Source: Heliocidaris erythrogramma
Taxonomy: Eukaryota > Echinodermata > Echinoidea > Camarodonta > Echinometridae
DNA: 64,000 nucleotides
Direction: 5' to 3'
Assembly: GCA_025617745.1 (NCBI GenBank)
Contig: CM046859.1
Location: 26,897,371-26,961,370, forward strand
Shown: positions 23,101-32,491 of the stretch, one piece after another
Layout of the letters: every line of letters starts with the position of its first letter
Position numbering within the stretch: the stretch's first letter is position 1
Notes under the pieces: generated by a model
Seen by the model: only the letters and a program-made list of their open reading frames with translations
Told to the model about the DNA's origin: nothing
Databases searched by the model: none
Program-made: the position numbers and the translations under genes

Positions 23101-26100
23101 TGCAGCAAGCTCTTAATAAGCATGTTTTCAGAAAAATGACAAGCTTGCCACATATCACATGTTCATACACATGTACAAGACTATAAGAGGGTGTTGCAAG
23201 AAAGTTGCAATCAATTGCAAATCCCCCAAATCAGTCGCAAGTCTTGCAATTGATTGCAAGTTCCATTTAAAATACATGTATCAATTGCAATTGATTGCAA
23301 CTTTCCTGCAACACCCCATAAGACCAAGAAAGTGCTGTATTGAAATTTCAAGGTAATAGAGTGAGTTACAGGAGCAGACGATACAATTCAATGTCAAGTA
23401 ATGACGAGATGATACACTTTAGCTTTAAGTCTAGCCGCTCCATATACATTAACTCAGACTCGGTTCTCTTATTGTCTGAACCCTTATCAACAGTTGGACA
23501 GTACTGATGTAATAACGTCTGGTGATAAAATCCACAAGCTGAATTCCACCTGCCAGCTTGTACATTAATGATGAGAAAAGGAAGCAGCAAAGTCAATATT
23601 ATTTTTATACTTACAATTTCTATCCAGTTATCTTTCTATGTTCTTTTATGCTATGTTATCCAATATTTCTTTTATCTACTCTGTATTCCTCAATTTTTTT
23701 CTATTTTTTACTAGTTTCTCTGCTCTCTCTCTCTCTTTCTCTCTCTTCTCCCCATCTCTGCTCTCTCTCTCTTTCTTTTCTCCCCTCTCCATCTCTTCCC
23801 TCTATCTCTCTCGCCCTCTCTTTCTCTTTCTGCATATCTATCCACTCTCTTTCTCTTCTTATCCCTCTCTCTTTCCCCTTCTCTTTCTCCTTCTCTTTCT
23901 CCCTTTATTTCTCCTCTCTTCTTCACTCTTCTCCACTCTTCTCTCTTCTCTTGCTTTTCTTGCTCTTCTTGCTCTTTTTCTTTCGTATTGCCTCAAAATT
24001 GTATTACCATGCAATATCATAAAATTCAGGCAGAGACAATTGAATTTATTTTAAAGTTCACAGGTATCAATTATTTTCCATCACGCCATAGGCCACAAGT
24101 TTCAGTGAGGCTAATATTTTGTTCACAAATATGTTTTGGGGTCTAGCATACATCGACAAACGTGTACATGTACTCAATAACCAAGTTTTCCATACTCGGT
24201 AGATACGCATGCACATTGATCATTGATTGCCTTTAGTTGATTTTCCAGGAATTTACTTTCCGCTGCGTTCCCGCCAGAAGTGCATTAGCAGGGGCATTGG
24301 TGTTTCTACATGTATAAGGAACATATAGGGGCATATGCGCTCCCCCATCAAATGAGGTGGAAAAGAAAAAAGGGGAGAGAGAGAGAGGGAGAGGGAGAGG
24401 TAAAATAAAAAGAAGGTGACTGTGCCCCCGTCCACACTCTTACCCCACTCGCTCTCCTTGTGATTTTGCATTTCATTCCCCTAGTGATACAGACGGCCCT
24501 CAATGGCTTGAGCAACGCTATGCCTCTGAGAAGGGACGATTCTAATAATTTAGTGTATTACGAATTCCCTTGCTAACACAACACAGCAACAGCACAACAA
24601 ATTATCAGTGGTTCAGGATTATGTTTGAAGTCATGATGGGGCAGCATTAAAAGGCAGATATTCACAAACCCTTGTGTACTATCACTGGTTATACACAATC
24701 AACCATATGATGGACAAGACCAGCAGAAAGCTTTTGATTACATTCCCTTAGCATTAAGGTCTAGGGGTCAAGATTAAGACCAAGACCAAGACCAAGACTA
24801 AGGCATCAAGAACCAGAGGAGCCTGATCGTTTAAGAGTAGGCATTTTGTCTGTCCGTGACATTGAATATTTTATGGATTATAATATTAGTAGGCAGCCAT
24901 GGCAACCAAATTTTATCAAATTTCAACTACTGTAAACGTGGAATATTTCGCGGTGTGGAAATTTTCATGCAGCATGCAATTTGCGCGAAAATAAAAACAT
25001 GCATATATTTCTGTTTATGTATTCTGTGGCTCATGAGCCTAGCGCGTCAGCGAAATTAAAAACACATGAAATTCACCTTACTTGTCCGAGCGCAAAAAAT
25101 TAATCGCGTGAAAATGTTCGCCTTTACAGTACTTCAGTGATACCCTTCACTGACAATGAAAAATAAAAGAGCTCTTTTCAATTAAATACTTATTTTCAAC
25201 AGGGCTTCAAACTTTCAGAATTTGTCAAATGTCCATCTGTGACTAATCAATCAGGCTTAGAGATAGAAACAGATCTCAAAACATAACCTGACAATCAAGT
25301 GCTTCTCTATTTTTCTTTTTCCTTCCAGACTTCATCAGTAGATCTGAGTCATCTGGTCTGAATGTACGTAAGCTAGCTGCATACATTAAGAACTTCGTCA
25401 GTCAAAATCCCATCAAGAAGTCTCGATACAGCGAACAAACCTGGATCTACCCCGGATAGGACGAATGATGATCTGGTCGCTGAATTCCAAAGAAGGTATC
25501 TTAATGTTACCATGGACATATAAATCAAGTCAAATAAAATCAAATCAGTTATTGAAATACATCTCCACAATTTTATATTATCTTGATATATACAGGAAAA
25601 TAAAAGAAGGAAATCAAAATGGCCCGTATTCTGAACTCCAGTTTAACTTAAACCATGGTCTAAATGTGTGGTTTAACTATGGGCAGCCAAATGTGACATG
25701 AATCTGGAACAGTGGATTTCAATTTATCAGCATTTTTGGTACTCAAACTATTAAAAACTGTCTGGGAATGATACGTACAATATTTTTCTTGACTGTTAAA
25801 GCATGAGACCAGAATCCAGTAAACATAAGGAACATGCAATATAAACAAAGTTTTGACATTCTTGGCTACCCATAGTTAAACCACACATTTAGACCATGGT
25901 TTAAGTTAAACCGGAGTTCAGAATACGGGCCAATGAGTTTAAATCCATCACCTTAAGAGACTGTGTGGTGTATACAGCATAGCATGAAGCCAGCATATGC
26001 ACCCCCACTAGCACTGCCCCACCCCCACCCTGGGGGCCCAGGAAAAGGTTAAGATCAGGGTCTACAGCACATGGGGCTGCCCCGATATATGTATTTCATT

Positions 26101-29100
26101 ACATCCCCTCCATCTATGGGAGGATTCTCTCCCCCCCCCCCCCCCCCCCAACCCTCCGATACGCTTTTCTGATGAGAGAATTGTACAAGGAAAATGATTT
26201 ATTGCATGCAGCATAGGCATATTTGAAATAGGATATTCAGATTCTCCCCTTTCCAGAACTTTTCATAGTATTTGAACTACCCACACTTTTTGTTAATTTG
26301 TCAATCATTTGCATCATCTGCATAATTGACAACTCCTATTTGTACCATTTTGAAAGTTGATCCGAATGCGCTGATCGAAAGTACCTAGGCCCATGAAACT
26401 GATATTCTATGTTTGTTTTCAGCTCATGTTCCAAGCTGACACCCTTATGTTTCATTCTGTGCAAGAAACACCTATATACTGGGACGGATCCGGGATTTTG
26501 TTAAATGGAGGGGGGGGGGGGATTTTCTGACAAGCAAAAAAAAAAGGTTATCAGATTTTTTTTTGTCCAGTTTTCCTCCAGAATTCTCTGACAAGCAACA
26601 AAAAAAAGGTTATTCGATTTTTGGGGTCTGATTGGCTGAGAGCGAATTTGTCATGAAATGAGGCAGTTGTTATTGGTAAAAAGTTTTATGAAACAGAATA
26701 ATCCCTTGAAGGTCTGAAGAGTACGTAGATCAGACCTTTCTACAAAAGAATTCATAAAAATGCTATATATTTTGTTAATTATTTGTACTCTTTATACATT
26801 TCAATAATCACCTTGCTATGTATAGTATCGTAATTATTTTGTAGATTACTTATAGATATAGACAGTTGTAGTAGTACAACGTTTTTGTATTTATCAACGT
26901 TTTGTCATTTTATATTAACCACATAGGGAATTTCTATAAGTATTATGCACTATATAAGAAACTTTTATTATTATTATAATTAATTCATCATTAAATCATA
27001 AATTGAAATATTTTTAGTATGAGCACTCAGAGACCATATGAGGCCCTAAGGCAACTTAGCAACTTAGCAAAAACGGAGTGGAACAAAAAGACGCTTCCGG
27101 AATGCAAAAGGCGAAAGTACATAAATCCCTGTAGACGTATTCCTACACACTATGAGGCTTAATTATACATTTCTACCGTAATGCAATAAAACTATGATTT
27201 TCAGCAATGTGCGAGTTTGTGTTCCAACTCTTTTCGTGCCACTACGTTACGCTTTAATAGCTACATGTACCAACTGCATTTTGTACATTCATAATGCTGA
27301 TGGACATGAAGGTAAAATAATTGCTGGTAGTACATGTACATGTACCTTGTATACCGTAATTGGTACTGTGTAAAATGGTAACAGTCATTGAACCATTACC
27401 AAAGCTTTAAGACTTGCTCTTGCCAGGGTATGAATATGTCAAACAGGGGGCACATCCAGGATTTAGTAAAAGAGGGGGCTCAGTATTCTGAAAATTTCCT
27501 GACAAGCAAAAAAAAGGTTATAAAAAAGGTCATCACTTCAGGGGGCCATAATATTTGAGTTGTGTACTTTAGGTATGTAATTTAGGTTTCAAAGGGGGGT
27601 GGATTTGCCTCCCCCCCCCCCCCCCTCCACCAGTGATTTCAAGTAACTGCCAATTACAGTCTTTGGTATATTTTTACAATATATTCTAGCTTTATTGTTC
27701 AGTTATTGTTTTGCTATGCATTCTGCATTCATGTTGAAAAGCTCTACCTTTTCTCTCTGGAATGTGATTTGTACTATATAGTCATTAATTTGTGCAACAT
27801 GATAACATTTATTCAAAATTTGAGAATGTCCTGACTCCAGTGCAGTTGTCTGATTGAGTGGATTTATACCTGGATGACTCATCAATTTTTTTGTGGGCTT
27901 GACTGTCTGCTTGTCTTTTTCTAAATCCTCTTTGAACGAGTGATTCATTTTTGTTGTGTTTGGAAGGGGATGGTTACGATTCTCATTTGGGGATTAAAGG
28001 GGGAATAAAGATAGTAGATTTCTTTTTTTTAAGTCTTTGTAATACTCTTGAACCATAAGCCAACAGAAAAATGCAAATCATAATCAGTTTAGCTATATTC
28101 AAATGCGCTTAATAGATAATGAATTTAAAGCGATCCCCCAACCGCTGCTTCAAGTTGAAAAAAAAAATCCACTGTGATGGAGATTTCCAAATAAATTGTC
28201 AGTCCTGAATTGTTCAAATAGCAACTGCTTTTAAAAAGAAAAAAGAATAGTATTTAGCTCATTTGTGAAATATGATGACCGTTCTCTTGATAGTACTATG
28301 TTAACATCTTCATTAGACGAATAACAGGACATCTCATTCTGCAGCTTCAAGAATGTCCTCTGCTATAAATTTACTACTTGCTACATGTACTTCTACTACT
28401 ACTACTACAACTTTTAATGATAATAATAATAACAATTTTGATAATTATATCAATAATAATACTAATAATAACAATAATAATTATAATAATGAAGAAACTG
28501 ATAATAATAGTAATAATGATAAAATGTACAACATTAATTATAACACATGTACATATAATATTGCTTTTTCTGTAGAAATTGAAAAGTGATGACCCAAGAC
28601 ATGGTTCAACATTTTATCAAAGATATGGAGTTACAGTGCTTACATTGCAGTAAATTTTGAGTTAGGTGTAGGGTTGCAGAGAATTTTTTCCTGGAGCATA
28701 CATATATATCATATAATTTAGATTCTATTTCTACTGTCACTTGTATGATTTTCACACCTACGACATGTACTTCTCTGCCCACATACATGTATATTTACTT
28801 TTTTCTACTTCCTCCAACAAGAAACAAATATCCTGAAGAAAACAATCATCAAGGTAGTCTTTTTATAACTTTGATTTCTTTGTTGTTACTAGGTTACTGC
28901 GATTGACCAAACTTCCAGAGCCGCTCATCAACAAGTATAGCTTCTTTCAGGTGGTCAAGTACGGTCCCCATGGTCACTACAATGCCCACTTAGACTCGGC
29001 CGGAGACACCCAAGGACTGCCTTGTTGTCATTTGGTCAGTACCAAAAAGTGCCGCATTTGTAGGTAAGCAATACCCACTTACATGGCCAAAGACAAACCC

Positions 29101-29319
29101 CACAGTCAACCCCTAGTCTCTCAAGGATTTATTTCCATATGCATCATCATAAATTTACAATATAGTCACATATACATGAGTGCTTCTGTAGTACACAGAA
29201 TTCACATTCACATTCACATCCATTATCTACAGCTCGCAGTGCCTTGCCTATTATAGTTCACAATTTGCTGCCTGCTTTCGCACTACTGTCTACTCGAACA
29301 CTGCTCAGAACAAAAGGGA

Positions 29320-29357
<38 letters not shown>

Positions 29358-32300
29358 GTGAGAGATATAAATAAGACGGGACGTAGCTCTCGGTTAACCT
29401 CGATTTTAATACCTTTACATTTTAAAGCTTTCGGCCTCATTTGGCCTTCTTCAGGGTCTTCTATACTTGGATGCTGCGCTTCCAACTCTTTGCGTTTGTA
29501 AATTTACGAACGCAAAGAGTTGGAAGCGCAGCATCCAAGTATAGAAGACCCTGAAGAAGGCCAAATGAGGCCGAAAGCTTGGTATTAAAATCGAGGTTAA
29601 CCGAGAGCTACGTCCCGTCTCATTTATATCTCTCACGCTTATATTATACACATCATGAGACACCGACTACGTTCAAGTCATATATATATATATATACATG
29701 GACAGGTTCTTGATGTTGAGACCAATCCCAGCTCTCGATCTCACTTCTTGAGCAGGTCTAAGCTATTTGACCTGTGGGACAGATCAGAGCCTTGGACCAT
29801 TCCCTAATGTCAAAATGGAAACCGAACTATGAAATATATTTTCTAATGTTTTGATAGCTTGTTGGGACCTTCCAATTGCAATTTTTTTTTACATACCCCT
29901 GTTAGCAAGGATATATTTTGAGGCCACTTATGTACAAAGTATCATTTTAAAAATCCTGCTAGCACCCTCTACATCAAATGATGTAAATTATAAAAGTATG
30001 ATATTCAAGCTTTTATAATGTAGGTTTAAAATAAGGTATATTTTGCTATATTTCTACAAACTTGAAATTTTGACCCCAAAGGGGAGCATAGTTGCCCCTT
30101 GTGCTTTTGGGATGAGTCTCGTCAACGCTTCCTTGTTCTCTACGAAGAAGGTTGTGTGTCATCTGCATATCTTCATTTGTTGAATTTTCTGCCCCTATTC
30201 TAATACCGCTATCTGTTTCTTCAAATCCACCTATTCTAATAATATAATCTCCTTACATATTGAATGGATATTGGGGACAGGATGCATCCATGTCTAATTC
30301 CACCATTCCCACATCTGCTGGTGGCATCATCCACTGCTGCTGCTGCCCAGCAGTTTAACCGTATCCCTGCTTTGGGGTGGCTACGGGTCGCTCGCACTTG
30401 CCAAAGGTGCGACCCTGAGACTCATGGAGGGCGGGAACGTCTTACTCTTCCCGTACAGATCCTTAGATCTGCCCACTGCCCATATGAGTAATATAGATAC
30501 CCACAAAAGAAATTTGCCACTGACCAAGGAGAGGTGTTCTTTTATCTGTCCTATAAGTCTAATGAATAACACAATAACATGATTATAACATTATTCTAGT
30601 TTCTAACATGTCTTTATTTTGTTGGCCTGAACAACTCATCCATTACCACAACTGAAGGTTAGCTATAACCTTGAGTAATGATGTAGTGATTTCTAAGAGC
30701 ATGGGCAGACTCAGAGTTTTGCAAAATGTGGGGTACATTTCCAAGACAATTCTGATGAGCAAGAACAAAAATTCTGGTGCTTTTTGGGTCAAAATTTGGA
30801 AAGGGAGGGGGGGGGGTACATTTTTCTTTTGTGTACTTATGGTATGCCATACTTGTTTTAAAGGGGTGCATGGGTGGCCTGGGCCGATTGTGCCACTGTC
30901 CTAAATTCACCAGTATCTATCGTGCAAAGAGACAGAATTTCATTTGTTCGTGCAAAACAAAAATTAAATCTTATTACTTTTGTCAATAAACCAAAGAAGT
31001 CAATATTCATCTGTAGTAAAAAAAAAAAAAAGTGAAACATTTATTGGAAAGACACTACCCATACACCATCATTTCCAAACTTTTTGCTCTCTCTTAGAAA
31101 ACTTACATGTATGTAATTTATTAAAATGATAACAAAATACTTTGAACTTCCACATTAATGAAAACTTTGATGAAATTCAGTATTGTTTTTTTCCTTGACT
31201 ATGCAAGTGCATAAAAAAGAAACACGTTTGGATACATTCCTTGACTATTTCCAAACTTTGAAGCTTTGCTCTAAAAAAAAGGCTATTTTTTTTTTTTTTT
31301 TTTCTTATAGGTACATGACTATAATGGTTTACTTGAATGAAGTAGAAGAAGGAGGTGAAACAGCATTTGTTGTGGCTAACAATGACACCTTTAGTGATAC
31401 AGTAAGTTGGGAATGGTTCCTCATTCAACCCCCAGATTCAAATTGACATTTCTCATTTCCAAAGAATGCTAGTAGTGCCTGGGAGATATTCAAAGAAGCA
31501 AAACAAGATTTGTGCTGGAACCGTTTTGAGCACTTGAATTCATAGTGATAGATAAAACAATAGACCGCTACGGTAATGTATGTAAATTTTATACATATAC
31601 CTTTCGGACAAAGGTTGTTCTTGACAACTTGAAAGCTTGCCATAGCAATAAATATGTATGCAAACTGGATTCCAGGCATTGAGGCTCATTTATAAAAAGC
31701 AGGTTAATGGAATAGCTCATCACTAGGTGCTCAGAGAATATATCTGGATAAATTTGTATACATTACAGAAGCGGTCTATTGGATGAATTTAAACTTGTAA
31801 AGAGTGATGTAAAACTAGATAGATTTAAATAGGTTCCCTAGCCTGAAGGACGGATTTCTTATCTATTGATTAATGAGTTCGCACATGACCATAATGTATT
31901 GAACAGTCAGTCTTAAATGATTTTGTAATTATCATATTGTCATTTAAAAAGTGAAAAAAGTATATTATGTTCATTTATAGAGAAACAAACTGTATAAAGG
32001 TATATTAAAAATAACTCTTGACATGTTGCCGAAGGGAAATTTTTAGTTGTCCTTCATTTTTGATGTCCAATCTCATTTAAATTTTGTTGGTGTGCAGAAA
32101 ATTTTGGAGCAGGGGCAACATCAGTCTGATGAGTCAAATAGAGATCAACATTTGCCATCAGTAGCTCTGGACCCATGGTCAAAGGGCAGTTTTGAGTATT
32201 CATTTATTTATTGTTGTCTAATCTTATCTAAACTGTGTTGCTTTGTAGAAGCTTCGTAACAGCGGCAACATCAATCTGAACAACTATTGCAGCGAGTCGA

Positions 32301-32491
32301 AGCTTCATGTCAGGCCCCAGCGAGGCAAGGCCGTTATCTGGTACAATCACTTCATTGATGAGAAGACGGGATGGTTTGGGGATGTTGATAACTACACCTG
32401 GCATGGGGGATGTCCCGTTATCAAAGGGGAGAAGTGGATTATGAATAGATGGATCTGTGCAAGCAATGACCCAAGTGTGGATCTAGCATAA
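6789..32491 (+). CDS. P4HTM: Transmembrane prolyl 4-hydroxylase, nine coding exons
   Basis: Coding exons are 6789-7055, 8232-8313, 8881-9035, 12149-12210, 13280-13314, 25329-25495, 28893-29063, 31311-31401 and 32249-32491; all have AG/GT borders and compatible phases. The product, about 423 residues, has a signal anchor (residues ~5-22), an acidic luminal stalk, two EF-hands (157-168, 196-207) and a C-terminal Fe(II)/2-oxoglutarate dioxygenase domain. That domain shows H288-x-D290, distal H395, and K405 ten residues later as in the vertebrate enzyme. Known family role: an ER-membrane prolyl hydroxylase with its catalytic domain in the lumen, linked to HIF-alpha turnover; its physiological substrate is less settled. 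Order EF-hands then oxygenase is diagnostic of P4HTM rather than collagen P4HA or EGLN. Human P4HTM is longer, mainly at its N-terminus. Oddity: exon 6 is out of frame by one base. Identification is confident; the start codon is less so. Confidence 0.93.
7639..7797. repeat. (TTA)n microsatellite in intron 1
   Basis: About 160 bp of near-uninterrupted TTA/ATT triplets with a few point changes. Confidence 0.95.
8232..8313 (+). CDS. P4HTM: P4HTM exon 2
   Basis: Acceptor tactgccag and donor TTG|gtaagg. It encodes VGHVQEINLTPGQSHAL and on to NLKPLIF, a block strongly conserved in P4HTM just before the oxygenase N-terminal segment. Length 82 nt, ending in phase 1; the split codon joins to exon 3 as Glu. 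Confidence 0.92.
8385..8545. repeat. Degenerate G/C-run element fragment in intron 2
   Basis: gtagcatatccaggggtggg, a C run at 8406-8416, and a G run at 8518-8527 followed by cttgcttgtcagaaaac, phrases shared with other copies of the family. Confidence 0.5.
8881..9035 (+). CDS. P4HTM: P4HTM exon 3: start of oxygenase fold and EF-hand 1
   Basis: Acceptor ttaataaacag and donor GAG|gtaact. It encodes IPDFFSAEECQHIIELGQ, the entry to the prolyl hydroxylase fold, then a canonical EF-hand loop DTNGDQQLSLQE with D1, N3, D5, S9 and E12 in place. Ends in phase 0 directly after the EF-hand Glu12. Confidence 0.93.
9486..9661 (+). mobile_element. Harbinger-like MITE copy 1
   Basis: 176 bp with inverted ends tggggtgttgcaagaaagtt and gcaacttccttgcaacacc. 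Nearly identical to the inverted copy at 11366-11541 (about one difference). Flanks are TAA on the left and TTA on the right, 3 bp TWA-like. No coding capacity. Confidence 0.85.
10365..10565. promoter_or_regulatory. G+C-rich unique island in intron 3
   Basis: About 200 bp of higher G+C, non-repetitive sequence in A/T-rich intron, with no open frame framed by splice sites. Contains homeodomain/POU-like gaattattcatcagcag. A possible enhancer; conservation is untested. Confidence 0.25.
10805..11025 (-). mobile_element. tRNA-derived SINE head, split by a foldback element
   Basis: On the - strand: TAGCCTGGTGGTTAAGTCGC (A-box-like), then the insertion, then GGTTCGAATCAC (B-box-like). Tips gaaccag and ctggttc could pair as an acceptor-like stem. 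Not a functional tRNA: the T-arm pairs poorly and the body is interrupted. Confidence 0.65.
10845..10961. mobile_element. 117 bp foldback element with 8 bp target duplication
   Basis: Near-perfect hairpin: catgggcgtcaatcctcac at the left and its complement at the right, with G and C runs facing each other across a 16 bp loop. Flanked on both sides by catctact (10837-10844 and 10962-10969). An 8 bp duplication is typical of hAT-type integration. Confidence 0.88.
11178..11580. mobile_element. Outer foldback element hosting a nested MITE
   Basis: Ends gggccttcttgcataaagag and its partner tttttgtgcaagagggccc. Flanked by GTTCA on both sides (11173-11177, 11581-11585). Internal hairpin at 11199-11301 of gttgcgattaaacgcaactc type. 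The right arm is interrupted by the MITE at 11366-11541. Confidence 0.75.
11366..11541 (-). mobile_element. Harbinger-like MITE copy 2, nested
   Basis: Reverse complement of copy 1 at 9486-9661, almost identical. The flank TAA occurs on both sides, and the host arm is continuous without it (gggactaagagggtt as predicted from the opposite arm), giving a clean 3 bp target duplication. Confidence 0.88.
11860..11965. repeat. Small foldback repeat
   Basis: Left agaggcgtcgattcgttcg pairs with right cgaacaaatctatgcctct; the inner pair is aaggcaatg/caatgcctt around an A run. Confidence 0.6.
12149..12210 (+). CDS. P4HTM: P4HTM exon 4: linker between EF-hands
   Basis: A 62 nt exon with acceptor gttgatttag and donor AAT|gtaagg. 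It encodes MRRTIEDGYDIYLNDDDIRE, the segment between the two EF-hands, matching the helix before EF-hand 2 (IREMY) in the family. Ends in phase 2, so the Met codon is split by the intron. Confidence 0.88.
12475..12496. repeat. C homopolymer run in intron 4
   Basis: 22 consecutive C in ordinary intron sequence. Shorter runs lie at 13889-13902 and 14092-14104 in intron 5. Confidence 0.95.
13280..13314 (+). CDS. P4HTM: P4HTM exon 5: micro-exon with first half of EF-hand 2
   Basis: Only 35 nt, too short for an open-frame scan. Acceptor caatacag, donor gatg|gtaaga. It encodes YFHLKLDLNED with split codons at both ends; DLNED supplies ligand positions 1, 3 and 5 of the second EF-hand loop, completed in exon 6. 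The neighbouring phases (2 in, 1 out) fit, which strongly supports this small exon. Confidence 0.85.
14105..17084. other. Intron 5 sequence, little recognised
   Basis: A/T-rich. Holds a GA-rich patch (14395-14450), AGT triplets (15808-15835) and a G run (16588-16597). No exon found. Confidence 0.5.
17085..17362 (+). mobile_element. G/C-run element copy C, best preserved
   Basis: Ends ggcggatccggg and cctggatccgcc are inverted repeats. Inside: 32 G (17093-17124), a 15 nt spacer, 24 C (17140-17163), a T run, then tatggagggaaactggaccc, gcgagaccaaaaaaat and a cccct end. No protein: the open frames are polyglycine/polyproline artefacts. Confidence 0.82.
17365..20070. other. Intron 5 sequence
   Basis: Contains the repeat noted at 18664-18790 and 20 G at 19463-19482. 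Otherwise A/T-rich with no supported exon. Confidence 0.5.
18664..18790. repeat. Dispersed repeat with ggtctcgtgggctg-like phrases
   Basis: aacatgtcggtctcgcgagc and ggtctcttggcccctcgatc recur in inverted or altered form at 58545-58790. Partly self-complementary; class unknown. Confidence 0.45.
20075..20535. repeat. Degenerate tandem repeat, unit about 130-140 bp
   Basis: gtcatagcagtacaaaatga and agagttactgtaattttctc recur from 20102, 20242, 20369 and weakly 20524. Each unit ends with aaagaaggt or pairs of aaagacc. About three and a half units. Confidence 0.7.
20536..22039. other. Intron 5 sequence
   Basis: An (AT)n run lies at 21330-21353. Near 21880-21925 are clustered accatgatttagaccatggt motifs. 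Nothing else recognised. Confidence 0.45.
22040..22747 (+). pseudogene. Decayed non-LTR reverse transcriptase, C-terminal part
   Basis: MIKYADDTAIW contains the YADD catalytic box (22065-22076). It is followed in shifted frames by FEKWCDENFLVLNTSKT, then VVDSFKYLGTTVDNKLSW and CVVWFGACRKEDFKQL, then HSGKRFRSVGFRTNRFGNSF. The thumb and C-terminal order is typical of CR1/Rex-like LINEs. At least three frameshifts or stops make it inactive. It sits in P4HTM intron 5 in the same orientation as the gene; the 5' part is missing, as usual for 5'-truncated LINE copies. Confidence 0.88.
23187..23318 (+). mobile_element. Harbinger-like MITE copy 3, shorter
   Basis: 132 bp. Ends gagggtgttgcaagaaagtt and ttgcaactttcctgcaacac; flanked by TAA at 23184-23186 and 23319-23321. 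The interior differs from copies 1 and 2, so it is another subfamily member. Confidence 0.82.
23716..23985. repeat. Polypyrimidine tract (CTCTYT)n
   Basis: About 270 bp almost purely C and T on the + strand, with purine only on the other strand. The long open frames here (Ser/Leu/Phe-rich) are artefacts. Able to form triplex DNA in principle. Confidence 0.95.
24772..24803. repeat. Short (AAGACC)n tandem repeat
   Basis: Five or so units of aagacc/aagact. Confidence 0.85.
25329..25495 (+). CDS. P4HTM: P4HTM exon 6, with an internal one-base frameshift
   Basis: Acceptor tttccttccag and donor AAG|gtatct. The first frame reads DFISRSESSGLNVRKLAAYI and on to EQTWIYPG, then hits TAG at 25457-25459. 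The +1 frame from 25455 reads DRTNDDLVAEFQRR, which joins exon 7 (LLRLTKL) in phase. Removing one base from the CCCCGG run near 25451-25456 restores one frame, with 14 residues between the Tyr of TWIY and the Arg of RLLRL, equal to the human spacing as I recall it. So one extra base is likelier than two missing ones. It could be an assembly or read error in a homopolymer, or a real null allele. Confidence 0.85.
25621..25931. mobile_element. 311 bp MITE with 65-70 bp inverted ends
   Basis: Left ggcccgtattctgaactcca and right ggagttcagaatacgggcc, continuing inward through aaaccatggtctaaatgtgt. Flanked by AAT on both sides. In P4HTM intron 6, 125 bp after exon 6. Confidence 0.85.
25932..28892. 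other. Intron 6 sequence with G/C-run fragments
   Basis: 19 C at 26131-26149. Partial G/C-run elements lie at about 26483-26640 and 27440-27630, with gacaagcaaaaaaaaa and gggggg/cccccc blocks. An AAT/AAC microsatellite runs 28395-28525. No exon seen. Confidence 0.5.
28893..29063 (+). CDS. P4HTM: P4HTM exon 7: iron-binding H-x-D
   Basis: Acceptor gttgttactag and donor tag|gtaagc, 171 nt. It encodes LLRLTKLPEPLINKYSFFQV then VKYGPHGHYNAHLDSAGD. The core motif HYNAHLDS holds the first Fe(II) ligands H288 and D290. The end of the exon (CCHLVSTKKCRICR) is cysteine-rich, in the luminal loop where family members also vary. Confidence 0.95.
29323..29354. repeat. (TA)n microsatellite next to a palindrome
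   Basis: About 16 AT dinucleotides just left of the large palindrome; a shorter AT run (29681-29696) lies on its right side. Confidence 0.95.
29353..29642. repeat. 290 bp palindrome, almost no spacer
   Basis: Symmetric about 29502/29503 (gtaaa|tttac). Arms of 150 and 140 bp match from cgtgagagatataaataaga at the left to its complement at the right; the left arm has a ~10 bp insertion near 29415. The arms carry aaagctttcggcctcatttg and ccttcttcagggtcttct, a phrase common at ends of Penelope-type and other retroelements. Lies in P4HTM intron 7. Confidence 0.88.
29700..31310. other. Rest of intron 7
   Basis: A G/C-run fragment lies at about 30716-30870 (gagcaagaacaaaaattctg, G run at 30807-30815). 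Nothing else supported. Confidence 0.45.
31311..31401 (+). CDS. P4HTM: P4HTM exon 8: double-stranded beta-helix core
   Basis: A poly-T tract and cttatag acceptor precede it; the donor is ACA|gtaagt. It encodes YMTIMVYLNEVEEGGETAFV, the classic prolyl 4-hydroxylase strand with the GGET turn, and ends FSDT. N337-D-T is a possible luminal N-glycosylation site. 91 nt, ending in phase 0. Confidence 0.95.
32098..32160 (+). pseudogene. Decayed duplicate of the start of the P4HTM terminal exon
   Basis: The stretch aatctcatttaaattttgtt...gtgcag|aaaatt, then ggggcaacatcagtctga, lies 151 bp before and aligns with aatcttatctaaactgtgtt...ttgtag|aagctt, then gcggcaacatcaatctga, at the true exon. It keeps an acceptor AG, is open for 21 codons and meets a weak GT at 32161, in phase 0 at both ends. 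It lacks the catalytic part. Likely a relic of a short local duplication; use as a cassette exon cannot be excluded. Confidence 0.6.
32249..32491 (+). CDS. P4HTM: P4HTM terminal exon: distal His and Lys, stop codon
   Basis: Acceptor ttgctttgtag; open for 80 codons to TAA at 32489. It encodes LHVRPQRGKAVIWYNHF, GWFGDVDNYTWHGGCPVI and KGEKWIMNRWI. H395 is the third iron ligand and K405 the predicted 2-oxoglutarate carboxylate ligand. The tail after NRWICASNDPSVDLA is short; vertebrate proteins run further. A degraded copy of this exon's 5' edge lies 151 bp upstream. Confidence 0.95.
   Translation, partial: KLRNSGNINLNNYCSESKLHVRPQRGKAVIWYNHFIDEKTGWFGDVDNYTWHGGCPVIKGEKWIMNRWICASNDPSVDLA

Noticed and set aside
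23558-24054. 154- and 138-codon Ser/Leu/Phe-rich frames with apparent membrane segments
   Set aside because: CT-repeat artefact; several frames are open simultaneously.
28353-28589. Asn-rich 78-codon frame
   Set aside because: AAT/AAC microsatellite translation.
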